Source: Pseudomonas sp. RIT-562
Lineage (GTDB): Bacteria > Pseudomonadota > Gammaproteobacteria > Pseudomonadales > Pseudomonadaceae
Reading direction: 5' to 3'
NCBI RefSeq assembly: GCF_026241895.1
Contig: NZ_JAPJIV010000029.1
Coordinates: 21,181 to 85,180 of the forward strand
DNA: 64,000 nt
Position numbers and translations under genes: made by a program
Shown: piece after piece, positions 25,890-34,346 of the stretch
How the letters are laid out: every line of letters starts with the position of its first letter
Numbering within the stretch: position 1 is the stretch's first letter
The notes under the pieces: model-generated
Seen by the model: only the letters and a program-made list of their open reading frames with translations
The model's database searches: none
Told to the model about the DNA's origin: nothing

Positions 25890-26816
25890 TTACTTCTGCG
25901 TCCCATCATCATGTTGCAGATTCGCCTGCGTCAGGTTGCACCCCGCCGGTACACTGCGAGTCAGCCAGACATTGCCGCCAATGGTCGAACCTTTACCGAT
26001 GGTAATCCGCCCCAGGATCGTCGCACCGGCATAAATCACCACGTCATCCTCGACAATCGGATGCCGGGCATGGCCCTTTTGCAACTGGCCGTCCTCATCC
26101 GCCGGGAACCGCTTGGCGCCCAAGGTCACGGCCTGATAAATCCGCACGCGCTCGCCGATGATGGCCGTTTCGCCAATCACCACGCCTGTCCCGTGATCGA
26201 TGAAGAAACTGCGGCCAATCTGCGCGCCGGGGTGGATATCGATGCCGGTGGCCGAGTGCGCGATTTCCGCGCTGATGCGCGCCAGCAAGGGCAAGCCCGC
26301 GCGATACAGATGGTGCGCCAGGCGATGGTGGATCACCGCCAGGATACCGGGATAGCACAGCAGCACTTCATCAACACTACGGGCTGCCGGGTCGCCGTGA
26401 TAAGCCGCCAACACGTCGGTGTCCAGCAAGCTGCGCAAGCCCGGTAAAGCCAGGGCGAAATCCTGGATGATCTGGATAGTCCGGGCTTCGACCTCGGTGT
26501 CGGCCTGGGCACTGTGGCGTGCGGCGTAGCGCAATTCCAGTCGCGCCTGGGCGAGCAAAGCGTTCAGGGCAACATCCAGGGTATGGCCGACGTAAAAGTC
26601 TTCGCTCTCCTCGCGCAGGTCCACCGGGCCCAGGCGCATCGGGAACAGCGCCCCGCAAAGGGCTTCCAGAATCTCTGCCATGGCGGCCCGCGAAGGCAAT
26701 TCGCGACCACCCTGCTCGCCACTCACGCGGCCATTCTGGGTGCGCCACTGATCACGCGCTGTACGCAGTTGGCTGACGATGGATTGCAATTGCCAATGGC
26801 TGGAACGCTCGCTCAC
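25890..26816 (-). CDS. epsC: Serine O-acetyltransferase EpsC
   Basis: Transfers acetyl from acetyl-CoA to serine, giving O-acetylserine for cysteine synthesis. The 308-residue protein has a helical N-terminal domain and a C-terminal left-handed beta-helix with hexapeptide repeats, including IDIHPGAQIGRSFFIDHGTG (catalytic His), VVIGETAIIGERV and TILGRITIGKGSTIGGN. It is longer than CysE and fits the EpsC group of pseudomonads. Translation starts at a GTG (26816) with AAGGAG upstream. It is divergent from dcyD, another cysteine-related gene, with a palindrome between them. Confidence 0.93.
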   Translation of the reverse strand: MSERSSHWQLQSIVSQLRTARDQWRTQNGRVSGEQGGRELPSRAAMAEILEALCGALFPMRLGPVDLREESEDFYVGHTLDVALNALLAQARLELRYAARHSAQADTEVEARTIQIIQDFALALPGLRSLLDTDVLAAYHGDPAARSVDEVLLCYPGILAVIHHRLAHHLYRAGLPLLARISAEIAHSATGIDIHPGAQIGRSFFIDHGTGVVIGETAIIGERVRIYQAVTLGAKRFPADEDGQLQKGHARHPIVEDDVVIYAGATILGRITIGKGSTIGGNVWLTRSVPAGCNLTQANLQHDDGTQK

Positions 26817-26906
26817 GGTAGAAACTCCTTACGGGCAGCCGGACTGTCTGGCCACCTGACGGCAAATACTTTACGGCAAGGGCTCAAAGTCGAATTAAGA
26901 ACCAAT

Positions 26907-26924
26907 AGTGCTGTACTCAGCACT
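26907..26924. promoter_or_regulatory. Perfect palindrome in epsC/dcyD divergent promoter
   Basis: AGTGCTGtactCAGCACT has 7-bp arms and a 4-bp centre and lies midway between two divergent cysteine-metabolism genes. No T-run is present. This is operator-like; the binding protein is unknown. Confidence 0.5.
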
Positions 26925-27005
26925 TTCAGCTATATGCGATTCACGGTTGCCCAAGGTTTTGGCGCTGCCTATAGTCCTGACACCTTCCTCCGCCAGTACG
27001 GAATC

Positions 27006-27998
27006 ATGATTAAACAACAGCTCGCCCGTTTTGACCGCCTCGATCTGCTCAGCCATCCGACTCCCCTGGAAAAACTCGAACGCCTTTCGACCTGGCTGGG
27101 CCGAGACGTATACGTCAAGCGCGATGACCTGACACCGCTGGCCATGGGCGGCAACAAGTTGCGCAAGCTTGAATACCTGGCGGCCGATGCCCTGGCCCAA
27201 GGCGCCGACACCCTCATTACCGCTGGGGCATTGCAATCCAATCATGTGCGCCAGACCGCGGCCCTGGCAGCCAAACTGGGCCTGGGTTGCGTCGCCCTGC
27301 TGGAAAATCCCCTGGGCACTGAGGACAGCAATTACCTCGGCAACGGCAATCGCCTGTTGCTGGACCTGTTCGACACCAAGGTTGAATTGGTGGAGAACCT
27401 CGACAACGCCGACGAACAATTGCAGGCCCTGGCTGATCGTCTGCGCAACAACGGCAAGAACCCTTACGTGGTGCCCATCGGCGGTTCAAACGCTTTGGGC
27501 GCATTGGGCTACGTGCGCGCCGGCCTCGAGTTGGCCGAGCAAATCAAGGACACCGGCCTGACCTTCGCCGCTGTAGTGCTTGCCTCCGGCAGTGCCGGAA
27601 CCCACAGCGGCCTGGCCCTGGCCTTGAGCGAAGCACTGCCGGATCTGCCTGTGATCGGCGTGACCGTATCGCGCAGCGATGAAGATCAGCGCCCGAAGGT
27701 ACAGGGCCTGGCTGAGCGAACGGCCGAGCTCTTGGGCGTGAGCCTGCCGGCAGCTTTCAACGTGCAATTGTGGGACGAGTATTTCGGCCCGCGTTATGGC
27801 GAGCCTAACGCCGGGACTTTGTCGGCAGTGAAACTGTTGGCGAGCCAGGAAGGCTTGTTGCTGGACCCGGTTTACACCGGTAAGGCCATGGCGGGCATGC
27901 TCGACGGGATAGGCCGTCAGCGTTTTGATGAAGGGCCGCTAGTGTTCCTGCATACCGGCGGCGCGCCGGCGTTGTTTGCCTACAAAGATTTTCTGTAA
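27006..27998 (+). CDS. dcyD: D-cysteine desulfhydrase
   Basis: PLP enzyme that breaks D-cysteine into pyruvate, sulfide and ammonia. It belongs to the ACC-deaminase/D-cysteine desulfhydrase fold. The 330-residue length fits DcyD. The PLP lysine lies in MGGNKLRKLEYL, followed by TAGALQSNHVRQTAA, and the phosphate-binding loop ASGSAGTHSG is present. The ATG at 27006 was chosen on family length; the open frame runs far upstream through epsC antisense. The cystine transporter genes follow 208 bp downstream, as with E. coli dcyD-tcy, supporting desulfhydrase rather than ACC deaminase. Confidence 0.92.
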   Translation: MIKQQLARFDRLDLLSHPTPLEKLERLSTWLGRDVYVKRDDLTPLAMGGNKLRKLEYLAADALAQGADTLITAGALQSNHVRQTAALAAKLGLGCVALLENPLGTEDSNYLGNGNRLLLDLFDTKVELVENLDNADEQLQALADRLRNNGKNPYVVPIGGSNALGALGYVRAGLELAEQIKDTGLTFAAVVLASGSAGTHSGLALALSEALPDLPVIGVTVSRSDEDQRPKVQGLAERTAELLGVSLPAAFNVQLWDEYFGPRYGEPNAGTLSAVKLLASQEGLLLDPVYTGKAMAGMLDGIGRQRFDEGPLVFLHTGGAPALFAYKDFL

Positions 27999-28028
27999 GC
28001 CCTACTTAATCTCATATATCCAAAAAGA

Positions 28029-28059
28029 ATAAGAAAATCGATATTTATTATTTTCTTAT
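28029..28059. promoter_or_regulatory. Perfect AT-rich palindrome upstream of tcyJ
   Basis: ATAAGAAAAT and ATTTTCTTAT are perfect 10-bp inverses separated by 11 bp, about 150-180 bp before tcyJ. The TTCTTA/TAAGAA half-sites recur upstream of oscA and, as a single half, tauA. It is a candidate CysB-type activation site (inference). Confidence 0.5.
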
Positions 28060-28206
28060 CTATTAACATCATCATATAGTCGCGCCGCAGGCGAATTTGT
28101 CACAAAACGCATATGCTGCTTCATTGCAGCATATTGCAGTGGCTTCAATCCCGAATTTGCCAACTTTCCTAAAGCGTCTTCCCATAAGAAACCACAGGGG
28201 CTTGTC

Positions 28207-29001
28207 ATGAATTTTTCCGCACTACGTCGAAATCTGCTGGTAGGTTCGCTGGGCCTGGCGCTGAGCGCCGGCCTGATCGGCCAAGCCGTTGCCGGTGAGC
28301 AGCTGCAAAAAATCAAGGACGCTGGCGTGATCAACGTCGGCCTGGAAGGCACTTACCCACCCTTCAGTTTCGTCGACGCTGACGGCAAACTGGCCGGCTT
28401 CGAAGTTGAATTCTCCGAAGCCCTGGCCAAAGAGCTGGGCGTGAAAGTGAAACTGCAGCCGACCAAATGGGACGGCATCCTTGCGGCCCTGGAATCCAAG
28501 CGCCTGGACGCTGTGATCAACCAGGTGACCATTTCCGAAGAGCGCAAGAAAAAGTACGACTTCTCCGAGCCCTACACCGTTTCCGGGATTCAGGCGCTGG
28601 TCCTGACCAAGAACAAAGACACCATCAAGACCGCTAATGACTTGGCCGGCAAGAAAGTCGGGGTTGGCCTCGGTACCAACTACGAGCAATGGGTAAAAGC
28701 CAACGTACCGGGCGCCGACGTGCGCACTTACGAAGATGACCCGACCAAGTTCCAAGACCTGCGAGTGGGTCGTATCGACGCCATCCTGATCGACCGCCTG
28801 GCTGCGCTGGAATACGCGAAAAAGGCCAAGGACACCACTGCTGCCGGCGAAGCGTTCTCCCGTCAGGAAGCTGGTATCGCCCTGCGCAAAGGCGAGCCTG
28901 AACTGCTGGCTGCAGTGAACAAGGCGATCGACAAGCTGCGTGCCGACGGTACGCTGACCAAGCTTTCGGAAAAATATTTCAACGCTGACGTCACTAAATA
29001 A
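28207..29001 (+). CDS. tcyJ: Cystine ABC transporter, periplasmic binding protein
   Basis: Binds L-cystine, and probably related sulfur amino acids, for import. The 264-residue protein has a signal peptide ending near residue 29 (GQAVA) and the polar amino-acid-binding fold, GLEGTYPPFSFVDADGKLAG…FEVEF, EERKKKYDFSEPY and VGVGLGTNYEQW. It overlaps tcyL by one base. The cystine assignment rests on similarity to FliY/TcyJ and the adjacent dcyD. Confidence 0.93.
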   Translation: MNFSALRRNLLVGSLGLALSAGLIGQAVAGEQLQKIKDAGVINVGLEGTYPPFSFVDADGKLAGFEVEFSEALAKELGVKVKLQPTKWDGILAALESKRLDAVINQVTISEERKKKYDFSEPYTVSGIQALVLTKNKDTIKTANDLAGKKVGVGLGTNYEQWVKANVPGADVRTYEDDPTKFQDLRVGRIDAILIDRLAALEYAKKAKDTTAAGEAFSRQEAGIALRKGEPELLAAVNKAIDKLRADGTLTKLSEKYFNADVTK

Positions 29002-29666
29002 TGGAAGAGGCTTTCCAACTCGCGCTGGATTCCGCGCCCTTCCTGCTCAAGGGCGCGTACTACACGGTAATCTTGAGCCTGGGGGGCATGTTCTTCGGCC
29101 TGCTGATGGGCTTTGGCCTGGCGTTGATGCGTTTGTCACGCTTCAAGCTGGTGAGCTGGATCGCCCGCATCTACGTGTCGTTCTTTCGCGGCACGCCGTT
29201 GCTGGTGCAGCTGTTCGTGATCTATTACGGCCTGCCGCAATTGGGTATCGAACTTGACCCGCTGCCAGCGGCCCTGATCGGCTTCTCGCTGAACATGGCC
29301 GCCTACGCCTGCGAAATCCTGCGTGCCGCGATCAGTTCCATCGAACGCGGCCAATGGGAAGCCGCCGCGAGTATCGGCATGACCCGCGCGCAAACCCTGC
29401 GCCGGGCCATTTTGCCGCAAGCGATGCGTACGGCTCTGCCACCACTGGGGAACAGCTTCATTTCGCTGGTCAAGGACACTGCCCTGGCAGCCACTATCCA
29501 GGTGCCGGAACTGTTCCGCCAAGCGCAGCTGATCACCGCTCGCACCTTCGAAATCTTCACCATGTATCTTGCCGCCGCGCTGATCTACTGGATTCTGGCC
29601 ACGGTGCTGTCGCACCTGCAGAACAAGTTGGAAGAGCGGGTCAATCGGCACGACCAGGAGACCTGA
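29001..29666 (+). CDS. tcyL: Cystine ABC transporter, permease
   Basis: Inner-membrane permease of the polar amino acid family, 221 residues with about five helices. YVSFFRGTPLLVQLFVIYYG and the EAA loop ERGQWEAAASIGMTRAQTL are characteristic. It begins on the last base of the tcyJ stop codon and ends five bases before tcyN. It probably forms a homodimer since no second permease gene is present. Confidence 0.93.
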   Translation: MEEAFQLALDSAPFLLKGAYYTVILSLGGMFFGLLMGFGLALMRLSRFKLVSWIARIYVSFFRGTPLLVQLFVIYYGLPQLGIELDPLPAALIGFSLNMAAYACEILRAAISSIERGQWEAAASIGMTRAQTLRRAILPQAMRTALPPLGNSFISLVKDTALAATIQVPELFRQAQLITARTFEIFTMYLAAALIYWILATVLSHLQNKLEERVNRHDQET

Positions 29667-29670
29667 CCCA

Positions 29671-30426
29671 ATGATTGTCGTGGAAAAACTGACAAAGCAG
29701 TTCAAGGGTCAAGTGGTGCTAAATGGCATCGACCTGCAAGTGCAGGCCGGCGAGGTGGTAGCGATCATAGGGCCTAGCGGTTCGGGCAAGACCACCTTCC
29801 TGCGCTGCCTGAATTTTCTGGAAGAACCTACCAGCGGCCGAATCAAGGTTGGCGACATCGAAATCGATGGCAGTCGCCCCCTGAACCAGCAGCAAAGCCT
29901 GGTGCGTCGTCTGCGCCAGCACGTGGGTTTCGTGTTTCAGAACTTCAACCTGTTCCCCCATCGCACCGCCCTGGAAAATGTCATCGAAGGGCCAATCGTG
30001 GTGAAAAAAATTCCCCACGCCGATGCTGTTGCCCTGGGCAAGAAGCTTCTGGCCAAGGTTGGCCTGGCCGGCAAGGAAGACGCCTACCCAAGGCGCCTCT
30101 CCGGTGGTCAGCAACAGCGAGTGGCAATTGCCCGGGCGTTGGCGATGGAACCGGAAGTGATCCTGTTCGATGAACCGACTTCAGCGCTGGACCCGGAGTT
30201 GGTGGGTGAAGTATTGGCGACCATCCGCGGCCTGGCCGAGGAGAAACGTACGATGGTCATCGTCACTCATGAAATGGGATTCGCCCGGGATGTCGCCAAC
30301 CGCGTAGTGTTTTTCGATAAGGGCGTGATCGTGGAACAAGGCGAGGCAAAAGCATTGTTTGCCAACCCTAAGGAAGAACGAACCAAACAATTCCTCAGCA
30401 AGTTTCTGAACAACGCCCACGCCTAA
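29671..30426 (+). CDS. tcyN: Cystine ABC transporter, ATP-binding protein
   Basis: ATPase subunit, 251 residues: Walker A GPSGSGKTTFLR, Q-loop FVFQNFNLFPH, signature LSGGQQQRVA, Walker B VILFDEPTSALDPE and H-loop IVTHEMGFA. The ATG has AGGAG nine bases upstream, inside the tcyL end. It is the last gene of dcyD/tcyJLN; no terminator hairpin is evident after it. Confidence 0.93.
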   Translation: MIVVEKLTKQFKGQVVLNGIDLQVQAGEVVAIIGPSGSGKTTFLRCLNFLEEPTSGRIKVGDIEIDGSRPLNQQQSLVRRLRQHVGFVFQNFNLFPHRTALENVIEGPIVVKKIPHADAVALGKKLLAKVGLAGKEDAYPRRLSGGQQQRVAIARALAMEPEVILFDEPTSALDPELVGEVLATIRGLAEEKRTMVIVTHEMGFARDVANRVVFFDKGVIVEQGEAKALFANPKEERTKQFLSKFLNNAHA

Positions 30427-30903
30427 CTCTCTGCAACATTCTTTAACTTCCAAGGACGGAAGTACTCCTCCCGCAACAAATAACTCATTTAATCTCCGCC
30501 ACCTCTAAAGCAACTCGTTTGTGCCCGCGCGCGGTACATATCTATGGGCTGTGGCGAAATATCCTGCGCCTGTAATCTTCTCATCGCCCCGAGTCTGCTG
30601 GACGATACCTCAACGAAGCGTGACCAGTGAACACGCACTCAACGCGTAGTGATGTTCGACTAAGCCGTGCAGCTTAACGCCTGCCAAACGTAGGATATTT
30701 CTGAATAGCCTTCGATAACGCGATTGGCCAATTTGCTCTATTGACAGTTAATCGCCCGAACTTTTATCTAGCGCTCGCTCGACGGCACTTATCACGTTCA
30801 ATCATTAGTTGAATTCAAAATTAATGAACGGTTTTGCTGCTCGAACATTCGCGTTCTTTATGTTTCAGAAACGGACTTCGCTGCAAAACTCCAAGGAGAA
30901 CCC
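30427..30903. other. Long AT-richer intergenic region
   Basis: 477 bp with no credible gene. It contains the promoter at 30741-30769 and an imperfect palindrome centred on TTGAATTCAA (30796-30829, outer GTTCA/TGAAC arms), both upstream of the unrecognised gene. The rest shows no hairpin or repeat that I can support. Confidence 0.55.
30741..30769 (+). promoter_or_regulatory. Sigma-70-type promoter
   Basis: TTGACA, 17 bases, then TTATCT (or TATCTA with 18). It predicts a leader of about 125 bases for the gene at 30904. The palindrome at 30796-30829 would fall just downstream of the transcription start. Confidence 0.5.
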
Positions 30904-31650
30904 ATGAAAAGCATCTCGAACATATCTGGACTGACAGCGCCTACGCCGGCGCAATCCCACAAGGGCGGTATCAACATTCACCTGGCGGCTCACCTGATGA
31001 TGGATATAGCGCCTTATCCCGGCATGAGCGAGGGTGACCTGATCGAGCTGTATTGGGATGAGTGCTTCGTGGCTTCCAGAACCTTGGGCGCTGATGAGCT
31101 CGGTACCCCTGTCAGCCTGCGCGTACCGGAGAGCTTTATCGTCAATGGCACCTCAAGTGTGCATTACCGCCTGATGCAAATCGGCGTGGAGCCGGTTTTG
31201 TCAGCCGTCGAGCAGGTACAGGTCAAACTCGACTGTCCCGGAGGACAACCCCCACCTCTGTGCGGTGATGAAAATCAGAACCTGGCACCCGTGCAGATCC
31301 CCGAGACCATTTGCCGCAAGGGCGTTAATACCAGCCAGATCAAGCGTGGCGTTCCCCTGACCATCGAGCCCTATCTGAACATGGCCGTTGACGACGAAAT
31401 CACCCTGCGTTGGGGTGATGTGCGCATGGACCTGCCCAGACTCGACTGCACGGATATCGGCCAGCCCATCCAGGTCTGGGTACCCCCAGCGATCATCGAG
31501 GAAGCCGGAGAAGACCTGCGCCTGGAGGTCACCTATTGCGTGCTCGACCGCCTGGGCAACAACTCCCGGTGGGCACCGCCGCGCAGGCTGAAAATCGGCT
31601 GTGGCAAAACCTGCATCAAGCTCAAACCAAAACGCTTACGCGTGAATTGA
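30904..31650 (+). CDS. Unrecognised protein with two duplicated domains
   Basis: Function unknown. The 248-residue protein has AAGGAG just before its ATG, so it is likely translated. It has no signal peptide or membrane helix. Two halves repeat with a constant offset of 119 residues. IAPYPGMSEGDLIELYWDE (35-53) matches IEPYLNMAVDDEITLRWGD (154-172), and LGTPVSLRVPESFI (66-79) matches IGQPIQVWVPPAII (185-198). The alternating hydrophobic pattern suggests beta-sandwich domains. Eight cysteines are present, two in a CGKTC near the end. It is probably monocistronic, between the cystine and sfnB clusters. Single or multi-copy relatives may exist in fluorescent pseudomonads (recollection, weak). 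Confidence 0.75.
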   Translation: MKSISNISGLTAPTPAQSHKGGINIHLAAHLMMDIAPYPGMSEGDLIELYWDECFVASRTLGADELGTPVSLRVPESFIVNGTSSVHYRLMQIGVEPVLSAVEQVQVKLDCPGGQPPPLCGDENQNLAPVQIPETICRKGVNTSQIKRGVPLTIEPYLNMAVDDEITLRWGDVRMDLPRLDCTDIGQPIQVWVPPAIIEEAGEDLRLEVTYCVLDRLGNNSRWAPPRRLKIGCGKTCIKLKPKRLRVN

Positions 31651-31685
31651 GATTCAGACATACCTTCTATGCATATTCCTAAAAG

Positions 31686-31707
31686 TTAGTTTATTTATTA
31701 TTTATAC
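31686..31707. promoter_or_regulatory. AT-rich tract upstream of sfnB
   Basis: TTTATTTATTATTTATAC in the 216-bp gap before sfnB resembles the AT-rich cores before tauA and tcyJ but lacks a clear palindrome. Short CCGGACCACCGGAC and GGTCCGG motifs follow; no convincing sigma-54 (GG-N10-GC) site was found. Confidence 0.3.
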
Positions 31708-31866
31708 ACGTTTACGGTATATGCACCGGACCACCGGACATTCTTGATTTCAATCGTCGCCATTTCTCGCGGCGTTTCCATGAAGATGTGAGGTAGGTAT
31801 GGTCCGGAACACAATCACCCCAGTGCAGAACGCCAGGGCATTGCGTGCAGCCAAGGAGTGGCGCTG

Positions 31867-33111
31867 ATGTCCAGTCTGGCAGATGCACTAGTCCAGAGTG
31901 ATCTGGACATCGCCATCGCCCCCTTGGTATTGCCAGCACAGGTCTTGCGCAACGATGCGCAAGCCATCAAGGCCGCCCATGAACTCGCGCAATCTGCGCG
32001 ACTGCAAGCGGCCCGGCGTGACCAGCAGCGCAAGTTGCCCTGGTCGGAAATCGAACAGTTCACCCGCAGCGGCCTGGGCAGTATTTCGATTCCCCGCGAG
32101 TACGGCGGCCCACAGGTTTCGTTCGTGACCCTGGCCGAGGTGTTCGCAATCATTTCTGCGGCCGATCCGGCATTGGGTCAGATCCCGCAGAACCAGTTCG
32201 GCATCCTTCACCTGCTGCTGGGTAGCGCCACCCAAGCGCAGAAAAAACAGCTGTTCGCAAACGTGCTCGAAGGCTGGCGAATCGGTAACGCCGGCCCCGA
32301 ACGCGGCACCAAAAACACCCTCGAACTCAAGGCGCGAATAACCCCCAACGGCGACGATTTCGTCATCAATGGGCAAAAATTCTATTCCACAGGCGCACTG
32401 TTCGCCCATTGGGTCGCGGTCAAGGCGCTTAACGACGACGGCAAGCAGGTGCTGGCCTTCGTCCGTCGTGGCACCCCGGGTTTGCGCATCGTCGACGACT
32501 GGTCGGGTTTCGGCCAGCGCACCACCGCCAGCGGCACCATCCTGCTGAACAACGTGCAGGTTGAAGCAGAACTGGTGGTGGACAACTGGAAGATCAACGA
32601 CAAGCCCAATATCCAGGGCGCCGTCTCGCAGCTGATCCAGGCCGCAATTGACGCCGGGATCGCCCGGGGCGCCATCGACGACGCCATCGAATTTGTGAAA
32701 ACCCGCGCCCGGCCGTGGATCGACGCCAATGTCGAGCGAGCCAGCGACGACCTCTATGTAATCGCCGACATCGGCAAGCTGAAAATCGAACTGCACGCCG
32801 CCGAAGCGCTGCTGCGCAAGGCCGGCAAAGTCCTCGATCAGGTCAGCGCCGCACCGCTCACTGCCGAATCCGCAGCCCGCGCCTCCATTGCCGTGGCTGA
32901 AGCTAAGGTGCTGACCACCGAGATCTCGCTGCAGGCCAGCGAAAAACTCTTCGAGCTGGCCGGCAGCCGCGCCACCCTCGCCGAATTCAATCTCGACCGT
33001 CACTGGCGTAACGCCCGGGTGCACACGCTGCACGATCCGGTGCGCTGGAAGTACCACGCCGTCGGCGCCTACCAGTTGAACGGCACCTTGCCGGCTCGTC
33101 ACTCCTGGATT
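31867..33111 (+). CDS. sfnB: SfnB-type flavin-dependent oxidoreductase, copy 1
   Basis: Acyl-CoA-dehydrogenase-fold flavoprotein of the SfnB sulfur-acquisition group, linked to use of dimethyl sulfone and other organosulfur compounds. The ~415-residue protein has an N-terminal helical domain with GSISIPREYGGPQVSF, a middle beta domain with NGQKFYSTGALFAHW and DDWSGFGQRTTASGT, and a C-terminal helical bundle ending HDPVRWKYHAVG. The ATG at 31867 has AAGGAG eight bases upstream. A second SfnB paralogue and a flavin monooxygenase follow in the same direction. Confidence 0.88.
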
Positions 33112-33152
33112 TGACGACCAGAACACTTTTGACCAGATCTCTGGAGAAGCAC

Positions 33153-34346
33153 ATGCCTCTTTCTCACCACGTCGCGGTCTTAACCAGCGATGAGCAAGCC
33201 TTGGTCGTCGCTAGTGACCTGGCCGATGATTTCAAACGCGACAGCGCCCTGCGCGACCGCGAACGCCGTTTACCGCACCCTGAACTCGAAGTGTTTTCCC
33301 GCTCTGGCCTGTGGGGCATCAGCGTGCCGAAAGAGTATGGCGGCGCCGGCGTTTCCAACGTCACGCTGGCCAAGGTCATTGCCCTGATTGCACAGGCAGA
33401 CGGCTCCCTCGGACAAATTCCGCAGAACCATTTCTACGCCCTCGAAGTACTGCGGGTGAACGGCAGCGCCGAGCAGAAAAAACGCCTGTACACCGAAGTC
33501 TTGGCCGGCCAGCGCTTCGGCAATGCACTTGCCGAACTGGGGACTAAAACCGCCCATGACCGCGTCACCAGGCTGACTCGGGAAGGTGACGGCTATCGCA
33601 TCAATGGCCGCAAGTTCTACGCCACCGGGGCGATCTATGCCCAGCGCATCCCCACTTCGGTGGTAGATGAGCACGGAGTTCAGCAGCTGGCATTCGTGCC
33701 GCGTGACAGTAAAGGCCTGACGGTAATCGACGACTGGAGCGGCTTTGGCCAGCGCACTACCGGCAGCGGCTCGGTGGTATTTGAGGATGTGTTTGTCGCA
33801 GCCGAGGACGTGATCCCGTTTCAAAGCGCTTTCGAACGACCAACAACGGTCGGCCCCCTGGCACAGATTCTCCACGCCGCCATCGACACCGGCATCGCCC
33901 GTGCCGCCTATGAAGATGCGCTGCACTTCGTGCGCACCAAGACCCGGCCGTGGATTGACGCCACCCACGAAAAAGCCACTGACGACCCGCTGACCCTCAA
34001 GAGTTTCGGCCACTTGAGCATCCGCCTGCATGCGACCGAAGCACTGCTGGAACGCGCTGGCGAATATCTCGACAAGGCCCAGGCCGACAGCAACGCCGAG
34101 ACCGTCGCCGCAGCGTCCATCGCCGTCGCCGAAGCCCGCGCCATCAGCACCGAAATTTCCCTCGCGGCGGGCAGCACGCTATTCGAATTGGCCGGCAGCC
34201 AGGCGACCCTGATCGAACATGGTCTGGATCGCCACTGGCGCAACGCGCGGGTACACACCCTGCACGACCCGGTGCGCTGGAAATATCACGCCGTGGGCAA
34301 TTACTACCTCAACAATGAAAACCCGCCACTGCGGGGGACCATCTGA
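33153..34346 (+). CDS. SfnB-type flavin-dependent oxidoreductase, copy 2
   Basis: Second SfnB-family flavoprotein, 397 residues, clearly paralogous to the preceding gene: GISVPKEYGGAGVSNVTLAK, NGRKFYATGAIYAQR, DDWSGFGQRTTGSGS and the shared ending HDPVRWKYHAVGNYY. The ATG at 33153 has GGAGA upstream. Its stop overlaps the start of the monooxygenase gene (ATGA), so the two products are probably made in equal amounts. Substrate unknown; a sulfonate or sulfone intermediate is likely from context. Confidence 0.88.
   Translation: MPLSHHVAVLTSDEQALVVASDLADDFKRDSALRDRERRLPHPELEVFSRSGLWGISVPKEYGGAGVSNVTLAKVIALIAQADGSLGQIPQNHFYALEVLRVNGSAEQKKRLYTEVLAGQRFGNALAELGTKTAHDRVTRLTREGDGYRINGRKFYATGAIYAQRIPTSVVDEHGVQQLAFVPRDSKGLTVIDDWSGFGQRTTGSGSVVFEDVFVAAEDVIPFQSAFERPTTVGPLAQILHAAIDTGIARAAYEDALHFVRTKTRPWIDATHEKATDDPLTLKSFGHLSIRLHATEALLERAGEYLDKAQADSNAETVAAASIAVAEARAISTEISLAAGSTLFELAGSQATLIEHGLDRHWRNARVHTLHDPVRWKYHAVGNYYLNNENPPLRGTI

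Noticed and set aside
31888..33126. 412-codon open frame on the minus strand across sfnB
   Set aside because: Shadow of sfnB; no ribosome site or motif.
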